In this document: positions 1 through 7,904 of the stretch, piece after piece
Position numbering within the stretch: position 1 is the first letter of the stretch
Layout of the letters: each line of letters opens with the position of its first letter
From: Oceanicoccus sp. KOV_DT_Chl
GTDB lineage: Bacteria > Pseudomonadota > Gammaproteobacteria > Pseudomonadales > Dasaniaceae
Direction: 5' to 3'
NCBI RefSeq assembly: GCF_900120175.1
Contig: NZ_FQLF01000001.1
Span: 310,001-374,000, forward strand
DNA: 64,000 bases
Translations under genes and position numbers: made by a program
Notes under the pieces: model-generated
Seen by the model: only the letters and a program-made list of their open reading frames with translations
What the model was told of the DNA's origin: nothing
Databases searched by the model: none

Positions 1-1
1 C

Positions 2-211
2 AAGATAAACCTGACGATTTCAGCCAATACACCCGCAGGTAAGAAGTTAAGGATAAAGGGGAAAGGATTACCGACAAAGTCCGTTGCGGGAGATCTTTAT
101 GCCGTTATCAAAATTGTGATGCCAAATATGGTCGATACCGAGGCGCAACAGCTTTGGCGTAAACTGGCCGACAGCAGTCAGTTTGACCCCAGAGCCGAGT
201 GGAGTAATTAG
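2..211 (+). CDS. cbpA: Curved DNA-binding protein CbpA (DnaJ family), C-terminal fragment
   Basis: The window opens inside this gene; about 69 C-terminal residues and the TAG stop are present. The visible part is the last beta-sandwich substrate-binding region of a DnaJ-like co-chaperone, with GKGLPTK and GDLYAVIKIVMP, followed by the short LWRKLADSS...FDPRAEW tail that is typical of CbpA rather than DnaJ. The J domain is outside the window. CbpA is a nucleoid-associated DnaK co-chaperone in related bacteria. The next gene, cbpM, starts two bases after the stop, so the two are co-transcribed, which supports the CbpA over the DnaJ call. Confidence 0.85.
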   Translation, partial: KINLTISANTPAGKKLRIKGKGLPTKSVAGDLYAVIKIVMPNMVDTEAQQLWRKLADSSQFDPRAEWSN

Positions 212-213
212 CT

Positions 214-519
214 ATGAGCGCACCAATATTACATATCTCTTTTACTGAGCTTTGCGATTTGGAAAGCATTGAAAGCGACGTCATTATCAGCATGGTAGAA
301 CACGGCATTGTTAAACCAATTGAGGGAGAGCACGAGACTGAATGGGTATTTGAATCAACGACTGTACATTGGATAAAAAAAGCTGCGCGGTTGGCAGCGG
401 ATTTTGAAATCGACTGGGTCGCTGTGGCACTTATCATTGAACTGATCCAGCAAAGAGAAGCGCTTGAGCGTGAGAATGAACTTTATCGCTTGCAGCTGGA
501 GCGATTCATCGAAGGTTAG
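214..519 (+). CDS. cbpM: Chaperone modulator CbpM
   Basis: 101 residues, the usual family length. CbpM is a MerR-like small protein that binds the J domain of CbpA and inhibits its DnaK co-chaperone and DNA-binding activities. The sequence has the expected N-terminal FTELCDLESIESDVIISMVEHGIV helix-turn-helix-like segment (residues about 10-33), a central WVF strand, and a C-terminal helix rich in Glu, Arg and Leu (residues 78-98) that probably forms a coiled coil. Position directly behind cbpA with a two-base gap is the standard arrangement. The ATG at 214 is the only sensible start. Confidence 0.88.
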   Translation: MSAPILHISFTELCDLESIESDVIISMVEHGIVKPIEGEHETEWVFESTTVHWIKKAARLAADFEIDWVAVALIIELIQQREALERENELYRLQLERFIEG

Positions 520-554
520 AAATTCTTTCCCTTGCTAATGCAGCCGGCAGTTGA

Positions 555-603
555 ATTAAAGGGGTCATTAAAGGGCTCTGACCCCTTTAATGACCCCTTT
601 AAT
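555..603. repeat. Palindromic REP-like repeat, long form
   Basis: A perfect 21-bp inverted repeat with a 7-base loop. Each arm holds two copies of an ATTAAAGGG-type core, so the element looks like the short ATTAAAGGG-CTCTGA-CCCCTTTAAT repeat with an extra nested arm. Related copies lie at 1810-1834 and 2042-2101. GGGGTCAGAGCCC-type palindromes of this kind are common in gammaproteobacteria and are often linked to REP-associated tyrosine transposases, but no transposase is visible here. Confidence 0.8.
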
Positions 604-646
604 ACGTTTCGCATTCCGTTCCACCATTTTGGCCTATACTGCAATA

Positions 647-1855
647 ATGCAAAATTCCTCGATTAATCAAGAAGCGGAGTTTACCGCCTTAGAGCATCAA
701 CAGCTGCTAAAACTGATGCTGAGAGATAATGCTGGGCGAGCGCGGGGCGGCACTTTTATTTATGCGGTACTCTGGTTAGTGATCGGTGTGGGGAGTGGCT
801 GGTATCAGCAACAAGCCTCACTGTTTTGGGGTAATCTTGTTTTTTTGTTGGCGTTTGGCCTGGTGCGTTTGTGGGTGTTGAGCCGAGTAGAATTCTGGGC
901 TGAATCAAATCGTTCTTGGGCGCGTTTTTGTTATCTGGGCGTTATTTTAGTTAACCCATTGCATATGGGTGTTTTAGCCGCGCTGAGTATTTATAGTGAG
1001 GCTTGGTCTTCCATTCAGGTCCCCTTGCTGTTGTTTATTTGCGGTATTGCAGCAGCAGGCACTTCGGTGTTGAGTATTGATCGCTATATACGCTATTTAT
1101 TTCCCAGTTTTTGTATGCTGCCTGCTGTCGTGGTGCTGTGTCTGGATTTGAATACCGACAATGCCTTGATCGCATTCCTTTGTTTGGGTTTGACGGCGTA
1201 TCTTATTATCACTTCGGCCATAGTTAACCGCGATTACTGGCGGGCATTAAGAACCAGTAAATTGTTGGAGGCAAAGGCGGCCGAGCTTCACCAGTTATCC
1301 GTGACCGATCCTCTAACCCAGCTGTACAATCGGTTGTACTTTGAAAAGCAGTTTGATCTTGAGTGGCGCAGGGCTCATCGCAGCCAGCACAGTCTGGCAA
1401 TTTTGATCGTTGATCTCGATCATTTTAAGCGGATAAACGATAATTTTGGTCATGGCTTTGGCGATTATTGCCTGCAGCACAGTGCGCAGATGATTAGCCA
1501 GCAGATGGTGCGAGCAGGGGATTTTGTTGCCCGTTATGGTGGTGAGGAGTTTATCGTCTTGCTGCCTAATACTGATGTTGATGGCGGTCTGGTGGTGGCT
1601 AATAAAATACGCGAGGCGATAAAACTGAGCGAGTTAGTGCAGGGTCAGCACCGCACCATCGTTACCGCCAGCATTGGTATGGCAGTTGTCACGCCTGCTG
1701 ACGATGTTGAGCGGCATAGTCTAGTTAAACTTGCCGATACTGCACTGTATCGCGCTAAGGAGCTTGGGCGCGATCGCGTGGAGTTGGCGGCGGAATCATG
1801 GCTTCAGAAATTAAAGGGGTCAGAGCCCTTTAATAAGAGTGTCACTCCTACTTAA
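647..1855 (+). CDS. Membrane diguanylate cyclase (GGDEF domain)
   Basis: Predicted to make cyclic di-GMP from two GTP at the inner membrane. Starting at ATG 647 (MQNSSIN) the protein is 402 residues. A hydrophobic region of about six membrane helices occupies roughly residues 35-195, followed by a short linker helix and a GGDEF domain. The active-site loop is GGEEF at residues 298-302, preceded by RAGD five residues upstream, an intact RxxD allosteric inhibition site. The reading frame is open back to 590, but that part lies inside the palindromic repeat at 555-603, so I reject it as coding. At the 3' end another repeat copy (1810-1834) is translated as part of the last 15 or so residues, so the native C-terminus was probably altered by repeat insertion. 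No signal-sensing family was recognised in the membrane part. Confidence 0.88.
   Translation: MQNSSINQEAEFTALEHQQLLKLMLRDNAGRARGGTFIYAVLWLVIGVGSGWYQQQASLFWGNLVFLLAFGLVRLWVLSRVEFWAESNRSWARFCYLGVILVNPLHMGVLAALSIYSEAWSSIQVPLLLFICGIAAAGTSVLSIDRYIRYLFPSFCMLPAVVVLCLDLNTDNALIAFLCLGLTAYLIITSAIVNRDYWRALRTSKLLEAKAAELHQLSVTDPLTQLYNRLYFEKQFDLEWRRAHRSQHSLAILIVDLDHFKRINDNFGHGFGDYCLQHSAQMISQQMVRAGDFVARYGGEEFIVLLPNTDVDGGLVVANKIREAIKLSELVQGQHRTIVTASIGMAVVTPADDVERHSLVKLADTALYRAKELGRDRVELAAESWLQKLKGSEPFNKSVTPT
1810..1834. repeat. Palindromic REP-like repeat inside the 3' end of the GGDEF gene
   Basis: 25-bp near-palindrome with the same core as the copies at 2042-2066 and 2077-2101, in inverted orientation relative to them. 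It lies within the coding sequence of the diguanylate cyclase and supplies its final codons. Confidence 0.8.
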
Positions 1856-1881
1856 AATTTTGCAGTAAATTGTTTCTTTAA

Positions 1882-2040
1882 TCATCCACCTCCAGTCATT
1901 TTTTCCGGATCAAGCAGTCGCGCTAATTCTGCTCGGCTCAGTTCGGTATTTTCATCTGCAACATCAATAATCGGTCGTTTTTCGGCATAGGCTTGTGTGG
2001 CAATTTTTGCTGCTTGCGCGTAGCCGATCATCGGGTTGAT
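1882..2040 (-). pseudogene. Remnant of a fumarase/aspartase-family 3' end
   Basis: On the minus strand 52 codons plus a TGA stop remain in frame. They read NPMIGYAQAAKIA near the left edge and LLDPEKMTGGG at the end, the characteristic C-terminal domain of class II fumarase (FumC) and relatives. No upstream part of the gene exists: the homology stops abruptly where the palindromic repeats begin at 2033-2102. The likely history is deletion of the rest of the gene by recombination between repeat copies. FumC is the best guess; aspartate ammonia-lyase is the alternative. Confidence 0.72.
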
Positions 2041-2102
2041 AATTAAAGGGCTCTGACCCCTTTAATAGGGTTGATAATTAAAGGGCTCTGACCCCTTTAA
2101 TA
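2033..2102. repeat. Two tandem 35-bp repeat units carrying the palindromic core
   Basis: The unit GGGTTGATAATTAAAGGG followed by CTCTGACCCCTTTAATA occurs twice in direct tandem (2033-2067 and 2068-2102). The first eight bases of unit 1 are still part of the fumarase-like remnant, so the duplication took a piece of that gene with it. The palindromic cores are 2042-2066 and 2077-2101. Confidence 0.85.
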
Positions 2103-2145
2103 AGGCTACACTAGAAGCAAGCTTTTCAATTCAAAAGGTAGATGT

Positions 2146-3837
2146 ATGCGAAATAGTGCGCTCATGCTTCCCCGGCCAGATGTCATACTTTTTGATTGGC
2201 ACGGCACCTTGGTAGATACGCAGGATGCCATGTTCGAAGCAATGGAAGAAATGCTTCCTTTGTTAGAAGATTTGGATTTGGTAGATCGGTTAATACCTGA
2301 AAAGCAGTGTTCATCTAAAGACGACGTTAAGTTAGTTCGTTATATACGTATATTTAGAAATCTTCACCCGAAGATATTAGCTGAAAGAAGGGTTTCGAGA
2401 ACCGATATTTTTAACGCAATATTTGGTGATGATACCGATGCAAAAAATATAGCACACGCAGCGTATAATGAATGCTATCGTAACCACTTTGGTCATGTTC
2501 GTCCATTCCAGCAAGGCGTCGGCGAATATCTCTCAATTATTAATCGATTAGGTATAAGTTTAGGGGTTGCTACCAACCGCAGTAGAGAATTTTTAGATCA
2601 TGAGCTGCAAACAGTAGATGATGGTGATTGGTGTTCACTGATAGATACTACGGCTTGCGCAAATGATGTAACACATTACAAGCCTCATCCAGAAGTTATT
2701 AATGCTGCTCTGGCTAAAATTAACCAATCCGCGAGCACCAAGGTTTGGTATGTGGGCGATAGCTATTTGGACATGGTGACCGCTAAAAACGCAGGTGTAA
2801 CTTCAGTTTTTTACAACGGTGCTTGCTGGGATAAAGGTTATATCAAACAACTTTTCCGGGAGTCCCCCGATAGCTATCCAGATGCCATTATTAATAGCTT
2901 CGATGAGCTCATTGATTTACTTGCAAGAATCCAAGCTGATGTCCCAGGCGCTTTTAATATAAATATCGCGGGAGTTCGGCCGGAAAGATTCGAATCTCCG
3001 CAACCTCCAGCTTACCGAATTGAGCCTGACTGGCACCCCTCTGTTGCCAAACTTACGCCACCAAAAACCATATTATTTGATTGGCATGCAACTTTGGTCG
3101 ATACCTTGGATGCAATGTACCACGCTGTCGATGACATGTTGCCGGAGCTAAGGGAAAAAGGCTTACTTGATCGCATGGTAAATCCGGATCAGAGTAAATC
3201 ACCCGAAGATGCCAAATTGGTAGAATATGTTCAAAGCTATGCGCAACTTCATCCAAGAGTAAAAGCTGATCGAAAAATTTCCAGAACGGATATCTTCGAA
3301 GTCCTGTTTGGCGGCGATCAAGAAGCGAAGCAAATAGCCCACAAAATATTTACTCATCATTATCGCAATCACTATGGCACTGTTCTGCCTTTTGAGCCGC
3401 AGGTAAAAAATATGCTCGTCGGTTTAAGAGCATTGGATCTAAAGGTCGGCGTTATAACTAACCGTGATAGAGAATTTTTTGATCATGAGCTATCCGCTGT
3501 AGATGGCACCGGCTGGACGGATTTATTCGATATCAGCATTTGCGGAGATGACACGCCACTACGAAAGCCACATCCTGATCAGTTACTTCTCGCCGCCAAT
3601 ATGATGCATGCCAATTCAATCAAAGATATATGGTATGTGGGTGACAGCACAACCGATACCATCGCTGCCAAACGCGCGGGGCAAACCAGTGTTTTTTTTA
3701 ATGGTGCACAATGGGATCTTCCCTGGCTAGAAAAAATCTTTCCAGGGACAGAATCACACCCCTATAAACCCGACGTTGTAGTAAACGATTTTTCAGAGTT
3801 CTGGGCTTTAGTGCTTGCAGTATTGAACAATAATTAG
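2146..3837 (+). CDS. Tandem-duplicated HAD-superfamily protein
   Basis: 563 residues made of two homologous HAD domains (about residues 12-275 and 305-560), joined by a Pro-rich linker. Both halves share the insert with IRTD/SRTDIF and YRNHFG/YRNHYG, so this is an internal gene duplication. Motif I is FDWHGTLVDT (D17) and FDWHATLVDT (D312): the nucleophile Asp is kept, but the Asp normally two residues later is His (H19, H314). Motif II Thr lies in ATNRS/ITNRD, motif III Lys in KPHP, and motif IV in YVGDSYLD (D205) and YVGDSTTD (D500). The family hydrolyses phosphate esters; the His substitution makes catalysis uncertain. Monocistronic; the substrate cannot be told from the context. Confidence 0.85.
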   Translation: MRNSALMLPRPDVILFDWHGTLVDTQDAMFEAMEEMLPLLEDLDLVDRLIPEKQCSSKDDVKLVRYIRIFRNLHPKILAERRVSRTDIFNAIFGDDTDAKNIAHAAYNECYRNHFGHVRPFQQGVGEYLSIINRLGISLGVATNRSREFLDHELQTVDDGDWCSLIDTTACANDVTHYKPHPEVINAALAKINQSASTKVWYVGDSYLDMVTAKNAGVTSVFYNGACWDKGYIKQLFRESPDSYPDAIINSFDELIDLLARIQADVPGAFNINIAGVRPERFESPQPPAYRIEPDWHPSVAKLTPPKTILFDWHATLVDTLDAMYHAVDDMLPELREKGLLDRMVNPDQSKSPEDAKLVEYVQSYAQLHPRVKADRKISRTDIFEVLFGGDQEAKQIAHKIFTHHYRNHYGTVLPFEPQVKNMLVGLRALDLKVGVITNRDREFFDHELSAVDGTGWTDLFDISICGDDTPLRKPHPDQLLLAANMMHANSIKDIWYVGDSTTDTIAAKRAGQTSVFFNGAQWDLPWLEKIFPGTESHPYKPDVVVNDFSEFWALVLAVLNNN

Positions 3838-4262
3838 GGATTAAAGGTTTAGAGCCCTTGTATAAATGTTTCCGGCATTCCGGGGACAGCCTGGCTAATC
3901 AGAATATTTAGAGCTTGGGTAAAACTTGCTACTATCAATGGGGGTTGTCAACTGCCATAAACACCAAGTTAGGGGGGCAATATCCCTGAGCCTTACGCTG
4001 AAAAATGCGCTAGCTATGAGCAACGAAGTACATAGCGCGTTACCCTACTAAGCGACCTGAGCTGCCTTAAGGCTCTGCAAGTCCAATCCTGTCGAACTGA
4101 CCAGACGCCTTGTTGGGTGCTCCTTTATTCCTTGGTCTTGGTATCTGCTGCTGTTTATCTGCACTAAATCTTCTATAATCCACTGCCAAATTCCTTGAGC
4201 TAAACAGTAATCCCCACTCGGAGATTGGATACATTCACCTCATACCTTGAGAACCAGGCACT
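3838..4262. other. Intergenic region without a supported gene
   Basis: 425 bases. It begins with a decayed copy of the palindromic repeat (ATTAAAGGTTTAGAGCCC, about 3840-3857) and holds the leader of the decarboxylase gene. No coding potential or RNA gene could be supported. Confidence 0.6.
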
Positions 4263-6515
4263 ATGAAATTTCGTTTCCCCATTGTCATTATTGATGAAGA
4301 CTTTCGCTCAGAAAATATCTCAGGTTCAGGAATCCGTGACTTGGCGGAGGCTATAGGCCAGGAAGGGGTGGAAGTTGTTGGGTTTACCAGTTATGGCGAT
4401 CTAAGCTCATTTGCCCAGCAGTCCAGCCGTGCATCGTGCTTTATTGTGTCGATTGATGATGAAGAGTTGGATTCGGTTGAGGATGAGGCTGAGTCGCAAG
4501 CCTTACTGGCAGTACGAAAATTCATCAGTGAGGTGCGTCGGCGTAATATTGATATTCCGATTTTTCTGTATGGTGAAACCCGTACTTCACGACATATCCC
4601 CAACGATATTCTGCGTGAGTTACACGGCTTTATTCATATGTTTGAAGATACCCCTGAGTTTGTTGCTCGCCACATTATTCGCGAGGCGAAAAAGTATCTG
4701 GATTCTTTAGCCCCGCCATTCTTCAATGCGCTAATGGATTATGCCAGCGACAGTTCTTATTCCTGGCACTGCCCGGGCCACTCTGGTGGGGTGGCCTTTC
4801 TAAAAAGTCCGGTAGGGCAAATGTTCCACCAGTTTTTTGGGGAAAATATGTTACGGGCCGATGTGTGTAATTCGGTGGATGAGCTAGGCCAATTACTGGA
4901 TCATACTGGACCAGTAGCCGATAGTGAAAATAACGCTGCCCGCATATTTGGTTGTGACCATTTGTTTTTTGTAACCAATGGCACATCTACTTCTAATAAA
5001 GTGGTATGGCATTCTACGGTTGCGCCGGGCGATGTGGTGGTGGTTGACCGTAACTGTCATAAATCAATTTTACACTCGATTATTATGACGGGGGCGATTC
5101 CGGTTTTCCTGATGCCAACCCGCAATCACTACGGCATTATTGGCCCTATTTCTAAAAGTGAATTTAGCCCTGAGACGATTCAGCGCAAGATTGAAGCGAA
5201 TCCGTTCGCCAAGAATGCCGTTAATAAAAAACCGCGTATTCTTACCATTACCCAAAGTACCTATGATGGGATTGTCTACAACGTTGAAGAAATCAAAAGT
5301 ATGCTGGGCTCGACTATAGATACCTTGCATTTTGATGAGGCGTGGTTACCTCATGCAGCTTTTCATCCGTTTTATAAAAATATGCATGCTATCGGTGAAG
5401 GGCGTCCTCGCTCAGAGGACCCTGTAGTGTTTGCCACTCAATCAACCCATAAAATGTTGGCGGGCTTGTCGCAGGCTTCGCAAATTTTAGTGCAGGACAG
5501 TGCTACGCGAAAACTGGATACGCATCGATTTAATGAGTCGTATTTAATGCATAGCTCTACCAGCCCTCAGTACTCGATTATTGCTTCCTGTGATGTGGCC
5601 GCGGCGATGATGGAGCATCCGGGCGGTAATGCCTTGGTTGAAGAGTCTATTCTGGAAGCGTTGGATTTTCGTCGCGCCATGCGCAAAGTCGATGAAGAGT
5701 TTGGTGATGATTGGTGGTTCCAGGTGTGGGGCCCGGACGATATTGTTGATGAAGGTATCGGTGATCGGGATGATTGGGTGATTAAAACCGAAGATACCTG
5801 GCATGGATTTGGCGAAATTGAAACCGGCTTTAATATGTTGGACCCAATAAAAGCCACTATCATCACGCCCGGATTAAATTTAGCCGGTGAGTTCGATGAA
5901 ATGGGTATTCCGGCGACTATCGTCAGCAAGTATTTGGCGGAGCACGGAATCATTATTGAAAAAACCGGGCTGTATTCCTTTTTCATTATGTTCACTATTG
6001 GTATCACCAAAGGTCGCTGGAATTCTATGGTGACCGAGTTGCAGCAGTTCAAGGATGATTATGATCAAAACTTGCCGATGTGGCGGGTTATGCCTGAGTT
6101 TGCGAAAAAATTTCCACGCTATGAAAAAGTTGGGTTGAAGGACTTATGTACGGCTATACATCAGGTTTATCGCGAGTTTGATGTCGCCAGAATAACCACA
6201 GAAATGTATTTGTCGGATTTTATTCCCTCATTAACCCCTGCCGATGCCTGGGCAAAAATGGCCCACCGACAAGTAGAGCGTGTGTCCATTGATGATCTCG
6301 AAGGACGTATCACCGCCATGCTGGTGACGCCTTATCCGCCAGGTATTCCACTGCTGATTCCCGGAGAGCACTACAATAAAGTTATTGTTAGCTATCTGAA
6401 ATTTGTGCGCGAATTTAATACCCGTTTCCCTGGTTTTGAAACCGATGTACATGGTTTGGTGCGTGAGAAAATCAACGGCGTCGATGAGTACTTTGTTGAC
6501 GTGGTAGCTAATTAA
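4263..6515 (+). CDS. PLP-dependent Orn/Lys/Arg decarboxylase (LdcA-like)
   Basis: 750 residues, the full length of the fold-type I basic amino acid decarboxylases. It has an N-terminal response-regulator-like wing domain (residues 1-130), the large PLP-binding domain, and the C-terminal domain ending near HGLV. Visible signatures include SWHCPGHSGGVAF, FVTNGTSTSNKVVWH and the Schiff-base lysine K397 in STHKMLAGLSQAS. The enzyme removes CO2 from lysine, arginine or ornithine to give cadaverine, agmatine or putrescine in the cytoplasm. Much of the sequence resembles Pseudomonas LdcA (lysine), so lysine is my preferred substrate, but I cannot assign it from motifs. No antiporter gene is adjacent, which argues for a biosynthetic or catabolic role rather than a classic acid-resistance pair. 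Confidence 0.92.
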   Translation: MKFRFPIVIIDEDFRSENISGSGIRDLAEAIGQEGVEVVGFTSYGDLSSFAQQSSRASCFIVSIDDEELDSVEDEAESQALLAVRKFISEVRRRNIDIPIFLYGETRTSRHIPNDILRELHGFIHMFEDTPEFVARHIIREAKKYLDSLAPPFFNALMDYASDSSYSWHCPGHSGGVAFLKSPVGQMFHQFFGENMLRADVCNSVDELGQLLDHTGPVADSENNAARIFGCDHLFFVTNGTSTSNKVVWHSTVAPGDVVVVDRNCHKSILHSIIMTGAIPVFLMPTRNHYGIIGPISKSEFSPETIQRKIEANPFAKNAVNKKPRILTITQSTYDGIVYNVEEIKSMLGSTIDTLHFDEAWLPHAAFHPFYKNMHAIGEGRPRSEDPVVFATQSTHKMLAGLSQASQILVQDSATRKLDTHRFNESYLMHSSTSPQYSIIASCDVAAAMMEHPGGNALVEESILEALDFRRAMRKVDEEFGDDWWFQVWGPDDIVDEGIGDRDDWVIKTEDTWHGFGEIETGFNMLDPIKATIITPGLNLAGEFDEMGIPATIVSKYLAEHGIIIEKTGLYSFFIMFTIGITKGRWNSMVTELQQFKDDYDQNLPMWRVMPEFAKKFPRYEKVGLKDLCTAIHQVYREFDVARITTEMYLSDFIPSLTPADAWAKMAHRQVERVSIDDLEGRITAMLVTPYPPGIPLLIPGEHYNKVIVSYLKFVREFNTRFPGFETDVHGLVREKINGVDEYFVDVVAN

Positions 6516-6571
6516 GCTACTGATTTTCTATCTATGGTTTTACTATCTATGATTTTATTAGGGAGTGTTTT

Positions 6572-6976
6572 ATGTCGCTAGTCTGGCAACAACTGCCTGA
6601 AGGTACAACCGATGGCCCCATTATTGTTGCAGCAAGCTATTTGCAACAGGATGAAGTGCTCGCTCAGCAGGCGGTAAACGACAGTATTGAGAAAGCTGTT
6701 GAAATTGTTCCGTTAAATATTAGCGACGAGTCGATGTATATGATATTCGAGTGGAATGCACAGCGTGGTTTGCTCAGTATTGCCTTGACGGATGAAGCCA
6801 AATCCAATGATTCCCAACGTACTGTGCGGTGTGAGCTACCTGCTATGGTAGCTATCGATCGGGAAACAATGCGGTTTTGGATTCGTGATTACCTTACTAC
6901 TTGTGATGGCTTCATGCATTTTTCCTTAATTGCTGTGTTTCATACCGGTGACCGAACAGCAGTCGATTTACTCTAA
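6572..6976 (+). CDS. Uncharacterised 134-residue protein
   Basis: I do not recognise the family. It follows the decarboxylase by 56 bases on the same strand and has a good ribosome-binding site (GGGAGTG about 7 bases before ATG 6572). The protein is acidic and soluble, with no signal peptide or membrane segment. Alternating hydrophobic strands (IIVAASYL, MYMIFEW, FWIRDYL, HFSLIAVF) suggest a compact alpha/beta fold. It may share a transcript with the decarboxylase; no function is assigned. Confidence 0.7.
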   Translation: MSLVWQQLPEGTTDGPIIVAASYLQQDEVLAQQAVNDSIEKAVEIVPLNISDESMYMIFEWNAQRGLLSIALTDEAKSNDSQRTVRCELPAMVAIDRETMRFWIRDYLTTCDGFMHFSLIAVFHTGDRTAVDLL

Positions 6977-7062
6977 ACGGATCTGCCAGCTCCTATTGAA
7001 TTGTCACAAAGCTTTCCTTATAAGTTCATATATCTGCAATAATTTACATTTACCTTGTGCTC

Positions 7063-7881
7063 ATGGAAACGAGCAACGCCCCTGTCGGTAGTTCATCAAA
7101 AGTCTTTTTTAAGACTTTATGGTTATCAGACATTCATCTTGGTAGTCGTGACTGTCACGCGGCCTATCTTCTTCACTTCTTAAACCACATCGAATGCGAG
7201 CGGCTTTATCTGGTCGGCGATATATTCGATATGTTAGCAATGAAACGCAAAGTCTTTTGGCCGCAAGAGCATAGCGATGTGGTTAAGCAACTTTACTGTA
7301 TGGCGCAACAGCAGCACACCGAGATCGTTTATATCCCCGGCAATCACGACATGCCCATGCGGCATTTTGATCAGGGCCTGCTGCTAAATGTTCAGCTACA
7401 CCGGCAGTTTATTCACACTACGGTCGATGGTAAGAAATTATTAGTGGTACATGGTGATGAATTTGATCATGCAGTTCTTTACCGTGCGATGAATCGACTC
7501 ATTGGTGATCCTGCATACGACCTTATGGTGTTTCTCAATCGGTGGTTTCATCGCTTGCGCAGTATTTTTGGGCTGCCCTTTTGGTCGTTGGCCAGCTATC
7601 TAAAAACGAATATTTCACAGGCGCGAGCAACCATCGAGGCGTTTGAGCAGGCTGCGGCGATGGAAGCAAGGCAGCGGCATTTGGATGGTGTGGTTTGTGG
7701 GCATATTCATCAGGCCAATCTGCGGGAGATTGATGGGATTATGTATTGCAATGACGGCGATTGGACTGAAACCTGCTCGGCGCTGGTTGAGCATAATGAT
7801 GGCCGCTTAGAACTGATGCATTGGCGTGATATTGAAAACATGATCGATCAGCAACAGTGGTCATTAGGCAAAGCTGCGTAG
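7063..7881 (+). CDS. UDP-2,3-diacylglucosamine diphosphatase-like metallophosphoesterase
   Basis: Calcineurin-like phosphoesterase with all metal-binding blocks: SDIHLGSRD, GDIFD, GNHD, the HGDEFD motif and the final GHIHQAN. This pattern and the 272-residue length match the LpxH-type UDP-2,3-diacylglucosamine hydrolases and their paralogues. LpxH cleaves UMP from the lipid A precursor on the inner face of the membrane. Many marine gammaproteobacteria carry both a true LpxH and longer paralogues, so this may act on another lipid pyrophosphate. Its immediate neighbour is an acyltransferase fusion (23-base gap), which supports a membrane lipid role. The frame opens at GTG 7057; I prefer ATG 7063. 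No clear Shine-Dalgarno decides this. Confidence 0.82.
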   Translation: METSNAPVGSSSKVFFKTLWLSDIHLGSRDCHAAYLLHFLNHIECERLYLVGDIFDMLAMKRKVFWPQEHSDVVKQLYCMAQQQHTEIVYIPGNHDMPMRHFDQGLLLNVQLHRQFIHTTVDGKKLLVVHGDEFDHAVLYRAMNRLIGDPAYDLMVFLNRWFHRLRSIFGLPFWSLASYLKTNISQARATIEAFEQAAAMEARQRHLDGVVCGHIHQANLREIDGIMYCNDGDWTETCSALVEHNDGRLELMHWRDIENMIDQQQWSLGKAA

Positions 7882-7904
7882 CTGAATGTTGAAGGAAGAG
7901 AGCA

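Noticed and set aside
590-646. N-terminal extension of the diguanylate cyclase
   Set aside because: These codons lie in or right after the palindromic repeat; ATG 647 gives the natural N-terminus.
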